Assembly (NCBI GenBank): GCA_016190665.1
Contig: JACPQD010000032.1
Location: 1 to 64,000, forward strand
Length of the DNA stretch: 64,000 nucleotides
Direction: 5' to 3'
DNA from: Chloroflexota bacterium
GTDB taxonomy: Bacteria > Chloroflexota > Dehalococcoidia > JACPQD01
The position numbers and the translations under genes were made by a program. Positions 60,620 to 64,000 of the stretch are shown here, piece by piece (position 1 is the stretch's first letter; every line of letters starts with the position of its first letter). Under the pieces are notes generated by a model. It had not been told where the DNA came from. It saw only the letters and a program-made list of their open reading frames with translations, and made no database searches.

Positions 60620-63182
60620 CGACTTCTTCCCGCCCCGCCCGGCATCGCGGCCCGCGATCTATGCCTACGAGGATACCAACCCGCAGTACTCGGGCCTGCT
60701 CAAGGTCGGCTACACGACCGTGGACGTCCAGAGCCGCGTTGCCCAGCAGTATCCGACGTTGCGCCCCGGCAAACCGCCGTATCGTATCGTTCTGGAAGAA
60801 CTCGCCATGCGCAGCGACGGGACAGTGTTCACCGACCATGACGTGCACCGGATGCTGGGGATCAACGGCGTCAGGAACCCGGAAGGCGAGTGGTTTCATT
60901 GCACCGCGGACCAAGTGAAGGCGGCCGTTATCGCCGTGCGGAACGGCCAACTGAACGAAGAAAACCGGTCGCTGGACTTCAAGATGCGGCCGGAACAGGA
61001 AGCTGCGGTCGAGAAGACCGCCGCCTACTTCACCAGTTGGCGAAGGGAGAAGGGCAACGAGAACAAGGCGCCGCACTTCCTCTGGAACGCCAAGATGCGG
61101 TTCGGGAAGACCTTCGCCGCCTACCAGTTAGCCAGGAAGATGGGGTGGCGGAAAGTGCTCGTCCTGACCTTCAAGCCGGCGGTGCAAAGCGCCTGGGAAG
61201 AGGACTTGAAGTGTCACGTGGACTTCAAGGGCTGGCAGTTTATCAAGCCAGGCGGATTGACGTACGAAGAGGCGGACAAGAAACGGCCGTTCGTCTGTTT
61301 CGGCTCCTTCCAGGACTACCTTGGCCGGAACCCCAGCACAGGCGGCATCAAGACGAAAAACGAATGGGTGCATACAACCAATTGGGATTGCGTGATTCTG
61401 GACGAATACCACTATGGGGCATGGCGGGAGAACGCGAAGGAACTATTTGAGGCGGAGGACGAGAGCGAACGCGAGTTTGCGGCTGGGCAGGGCGCCAAGT
61501 ACTTGAAGGAACCCGGAGAAGAAATCGAAGACTTTCTGCCCATCACCACGGACTCCTATCTCTACCTGTCCGGCACGCCGTTCCGCGCCATCGCATCCGG
61601 CGAGTTCATCGAGGAGCAAATCTACAACTGGACGTATTCCGACGAACAGCGGGCAAAGCGGGACTGGAGAGGCCCCAACAACCCATACCTGGCATTGCCA
61701 CGAATGGTCCTGCTGACCTATCAGCTCCCGGACGCTATCCGGGAAATCGCCATGCAGGGCGAGTTCAACGAGTTCGACTTGAACGTCTTTTTCTCTGCCG
61801 AGGGCATTGGCGCCAGGGCAAAGTTCAAGTATGAGGACGAGGTCCAGAAGTGGCTGGACCTGATCCGCGGCGCCTTCATGCCAACCAGCGTGGACAACCT
61901 GAAACTCGGCGCGCAGAAGCCTCCGATGCCGTTCTCGGACGCGCGGCTGCTCACCGTCCTCTCGCACACGCTCTGGTTCCTACCGAGCGTGGCCGCCTGC
62001 CACGCCATGCACAACCTGCTGGCGAAGAGGCAGAATCGCTTCTACCAGGACTACAAGGTGATCGTCGCCGCCGGGAGCGCCGCCGGAATCGGTGTGGCGG
62101 CCTTGCCGCCGGTGCAGGAGGCGATGGATGATCCCCTCACGACCAAGACCATCACCCTTTCCTGCGGCAAGTTGACCACGGGGGTGACGGTGAGGCCGTG
62201 GACCGGGATCCTCATGCTACGCAACTCCTCAAGCCCCGAAACGTATTTCCAGGCGGCCTTCCGGGTACAATCGCCCTGGACGGTGCGCAACCCCGACGCC
62301 ACATCCCCAAACACGGAGCAGATCATCAAGGAGGAGTGCTACGTCTTTGACTTCGCCCCGGACCGGGCCTTACGCCAGATCGCCGACTACAGTTGCCGGT
62401 TGAATGTCAACGAAGACAGCCCGGAAAAGAAGGCGGAGGAGTTCATCAGCTTCCTGCCTGTCCTGGCCTACGACGGGAGCTCGATGAAGCAGATTGACGC
62501 TGCCGGAATCTTGGACATGGCGATGAGCGGGACGACGGCGACGCTTCTTGCCCGGCGCTGGGAGAGCGCCTTGCTGGTTAACGTGGACAACGACACGCTG
62601 AAACGCCTTATGGCTGACGAAGCTGCCATGAAAGCCCTGATGAGCATCGAAGGGTTCCGCAGCCTCAACGAGGAAATCGAAACGATCATTAACAAGTCCG
62701 AGGCGGTGAAAAAGACGCGGCAGGAAAAGAATGACGACGATCTGACTCCGCAAGAGAAGAAGGAACTGACGGAGGAGGAAAAGGAATACAAGAGCAAGCG
62801 CAAACAGATTCAGGAAAAGCTCATCAAGTTCGCTACACGGGTTCCCATCTTCATGTACCTGACAGACTACCGGGAACGGACGCTGAAGGATGTGATTGCG
62901 CAACTCGAGCCGGGCCTGTTCAAGAAGGTCACGGGCCTGAACGTCAAGGATTTCGAGTTGCTGGTTAGCTTGGGGGTCTTCAACAGCGCCCTGATGAACG
63001 ACGCGGTGTACAAATTCAAGCGATATGAGGATTCCAGTCTCAGCTACACGGGGATCAACAAGCACGAAGGCGAGGACATCGGCCTGTACGATACCGTTTT
63101 GAGCCGTACCGATTACCAGGCTTTTGTCAATGAACCGGCCGAGGCGTACCAAAGCACGGGGCAGACGCGGCAAGTGGGCTAA
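60612..63182 (+). CDS. Restriction-type superfamily 2 helicase with N-terminal GIY-YIG nuclease domain
   Basis: An 856-residue protein. Residues 10-105 resemble a T5orf172/GIY-YIG domain (AIYAYEDTNPQYSGLLKVGYT). A ResIII/DEAD helicase follows: NAKMRFGKTFAAYQLA (Walker A variant, about 159 on), VLTFKPAVQSAW, LDEYHYGAW (motif II, about 263), YLSGTPFRA (motif III) and a second RecA-like lobe with TTGVTVRPWTGILML and YFQAAFRVQSPW. It is the likely nuclease/translocase of a restriction system with the two methyltransferase-like proteins. The GIY residues are only loosely conserved. A palindrome begins at its stop codon. Confidence 0.9.
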   Translation: MSNDFFPPRPASRPAIYAYEDTNPQYSGLLKVGYTTVDVQSRVAQQYPTLRPGKPPYRIVLEELAMRSDGTVFTDHDVHRMLGINGVRNPEGEWFHCTADQVKAAVIAVRNGQLNEENRSLDFKMRPEQEAAVEKTAAYFTSWRREKGNENKAPHFLWNAKMRFGKTFAAYQLARKMGWRKVLVLTFKPAVQSAWEEDLKCHVDFKGWQFIKPGGLTYEEADKKRPFVCFGSFQDYLGRNPSTGGIKTKNEWVHTTNWDCVILDEYHYGAWRENAKELFEAEDESEREFAAGQGAKYLKEPGEEIEDFLPITTDSYLYLSGTPFRAIASGEFIEEQIYNWTYSDEQRAKRDWRGPNNPYLALPRMVLLTYQLPDAIREIAMQGEFNEFDLNVFFSAEGIGARAKFKYEDEVQKWLDLIRGAFMPTSVDNLKLGAQKPPMPFSDARLLTVLSHTLWFLPSVAACHAMHNLLAKRQNRFYQDYKVIVAAGSAAGIGVAALPPVQEAMDDPLTTKTITLSCGKLTTGVTVRPWTGILMLRNSSSPETYFQAAFRVQSPWTVRNPDATSPNTEQIIKEECYVFDFAPDRALRQIADYSCRLNVNEDSPEKKAEEFISFLPVLAYDGSSMKQIDAAGILDMAMSGTTATLLARRWESALLVNVDNDTLKRLMADEAAMKALMSIEGFRSLNEEIETIINKSEAVKKTRQEKNDDDLTPQEKKELTEEEKEYKSKRKQIQEKLIKFATRVPIFMYLTDYRERTLKDVIAQLEPGLFKKVTGLNVKDFELLVSLGVFNSALMNDAVYKFKRYEDSSLSYTGINKHEGEDIGLYDTVLSRTDYQAFVNEPAEAYQSTGQTRQVG

Positions 63183-63240
63183 TGACCGGTTGCAGGGGAC
63201 GGGCCGCTGCGAGGCGCGCAGCTGAACCAGGGCGTTGGAG
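63178..63240 (+). other. attC-like palindrome 2
   Basis: Starts at the helicase stop (CTAATGACC) and ends GCGTTGGAG. Inner GGTTGCAG and CTGAACC pair with one extrahelical G, as in palindrome 1, around a GC-rich loop. R'' deviates from consensus (CTAAT for CTAAC). Together the two sites bracket the four-gene operon. Confidence 0.5.
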
Positions 63241-63377
63241 GGTGGAGCATCGAGGATCGGCTACCTGACCCCGCCGCCAATGGCTTTCATTTGTTGTACT
63301 AATCACCCATAGTGTCCTGAGACTGCCCCCTCATTTTCGAGTGCTATCAACCTTTTTGGCCCGCTTCAGGCTGTCTT

Positions 63378-63992
63378 CTACAATTGCTCGACTCGTACCC
63401 GCCGCAATCCAGCGCGTGCAAAAGCCGTCTGAAAAAGGACTCGACCCCTTGGGTATATGTGCGGGAGGTCTGTGAGTGGGACGCAAGCACGGACAACGCC
63501 TGCCGAAAAGGTAAGAGCGCTTTCATCTATTTGGATACTGACAGAAGTGAACTCAGCCCGATTGTCACGTAGTTGATCCAGGCAGCCGAACTCCGTGACT
63601 TCGTTCGGAGGATCACTCTCCGGATTCGGCACTGACAGCTTGACTCTCCCGTCCGGATGCATATGTAGTAGGTAACCGAAATTCGCGTAGAATCCTTGAC
63701 TCCTCACCGCGACGCCAATCCAAGGGTCCTGTTGTGGCCCACACTCAGTAAACCGCATTTCGGCAGCCACCCGAAGATTGCCGAGTTTCAGGTCAGCCAT
63801 GCTTATCCATGAACTCGCGAAGTGGTAGAATGAGCCAAACTCCAAGCAATCAGGCAGTAACCTGCGGTGCCCAACGTCCGGCGACCACAAGTATGTAGAG
63901 TCTTTCCCGCCGGTCAACTCTGCTACGAACGGCAGGGTTGGCTCAGGACTTTGCCGGCCTTCAAATGGTGCGGCGGCAAGAGCATCAAACAT
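63378..63992 (-). CDS. Hypothetical beta-rich protein, possibly continuing past the window
   Basis: A 204-residue frame reaching within eight bases of the window end. The second half has a concanavalin/LamG-like look (RVAAEMRFTECGPQQDPWIGVAVRSQGFYANFGYLLHMHPDGRVKLSV...). ATG 63992 may not be the true start. No function assigned. On the opposite strand to the defence operon and separated from it by 195 bp that hold the second palindrome and nothing else recognised. Confidence 0.6.
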   Translation of the reverse strand: MFDALAAAPFEGRQSPEPTLPFVAELTGGKDSTYLWSPDVGHRRLLPDCLEFGSFYHFASSWISMADLKLGNLRVAAEMRFTECGPQQDPWIGVAVRSQGFYANFGYLLHMHPDGRVKLSVPNPESDPPNEVTEFGCLDQLRDNRAEFTSVSIQIDESALTFSAGVVRACVPLTDLPHIYPRGRVLFQTAFARAGLRRVRVEQL

Positions 63993-64000
63993 GCATTGGA

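Overview
This is a GC-rich bacterial chromosome segment, probably from an uncultured Chloroflexota (Dehalococcoidia-like) lineage. That placement is an inference from gene content: a FAU-1 ribonuclease next to RtcA, two dipeptide-type ABC solute-binding proteins, zinc-ribbon membrane proteins in a cytochrome c maturation cluster, YCF48-type propellers, and many short palindromic repeats. Genes are densely packed, often in overlapping operons, and TTG and GTG starts are common. Two tRNA genes (Pro-TGG and Ala-CGC) are present; there is no rRNA and no CRISPR array.

Layout. 1-5.0 kb: exported proteins on the minus strand (pentapeptide-repeat remnant, two paralogous membrane-anchored proteins, an S9 peptidase, a chagasin-like inhibitor), three of whose promoters share one direct-repeat architecture. 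5.2-8.6 kb: GT39-like glycosyltransferase, Nudix hydrolase, PncC/CinA-C. 8.8-11.3 kb: overlapping RNA-metabolism operon (FAU-1, metallophosphoesterase, RtcA). 11.3-17.8 kb: tRNA-Pro, a rhodanese lipoprotein with two in-frame TGA codons, MFS and VanZ-like proteins, a 14-repeat propeller, LOG and ICMT-like proteins. 18-25 kb: solute-binding lipoprotein, VOC protein, MDR dehydrogenase, two MaoC-like hydratases, a radical SAM/B12 protein. 25.2-33 kb: metal-linked region (small membrane proteins, a truncated csoR abutting a truncated ftsX-like gene, FtsX permease, ABC ATPase fused to a YHS domain, cupredoxin, two-component system). 33-43.8 kb: cytochrome c maturation and c-type cytochromes (TlpA-like, CcmF, CcmH, CcmI-like, CcmE, monoheme and triheme cytochromes, CcdA/DsbD-like). 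43.9-48.3 kb: tRNA-Ala, TPR protein, PH-like membrane protein, IlvE, Ffh. 48.4-53.9 kb: a complete dipeptide-type ABC transporter. 54-63.2 kb: accessory region with toxin-antitoxin remnants, an OLD-family nuclease and a methyltransferase / DinD-like / GIY-YIG helicase operon, with attC-like palindromes after the nuclease and after the helicase.

Main result. Three reading frames (rhodanese lipoprotein, TlpA-like thioredoxin, CcdA/DsbD-like protein) are interrupted only by TGA, at four codons that fall exactly on family cysteine positions, with full homology continuing behind them and a hairpin close downstream. This points to selenocysteine. Two of the three sit in the cytochrome c maturation cluster, so thiol delivery to apocytochrome may use Sec at both membrane steps. 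Other notable signals are a shared triple 11-bp-period operator in front of two metal/redox genes, a conserved direct-repeat promoter, palindromic repeats inserted inside coding sequences, and a defence operon bracketed by attC-like sites.
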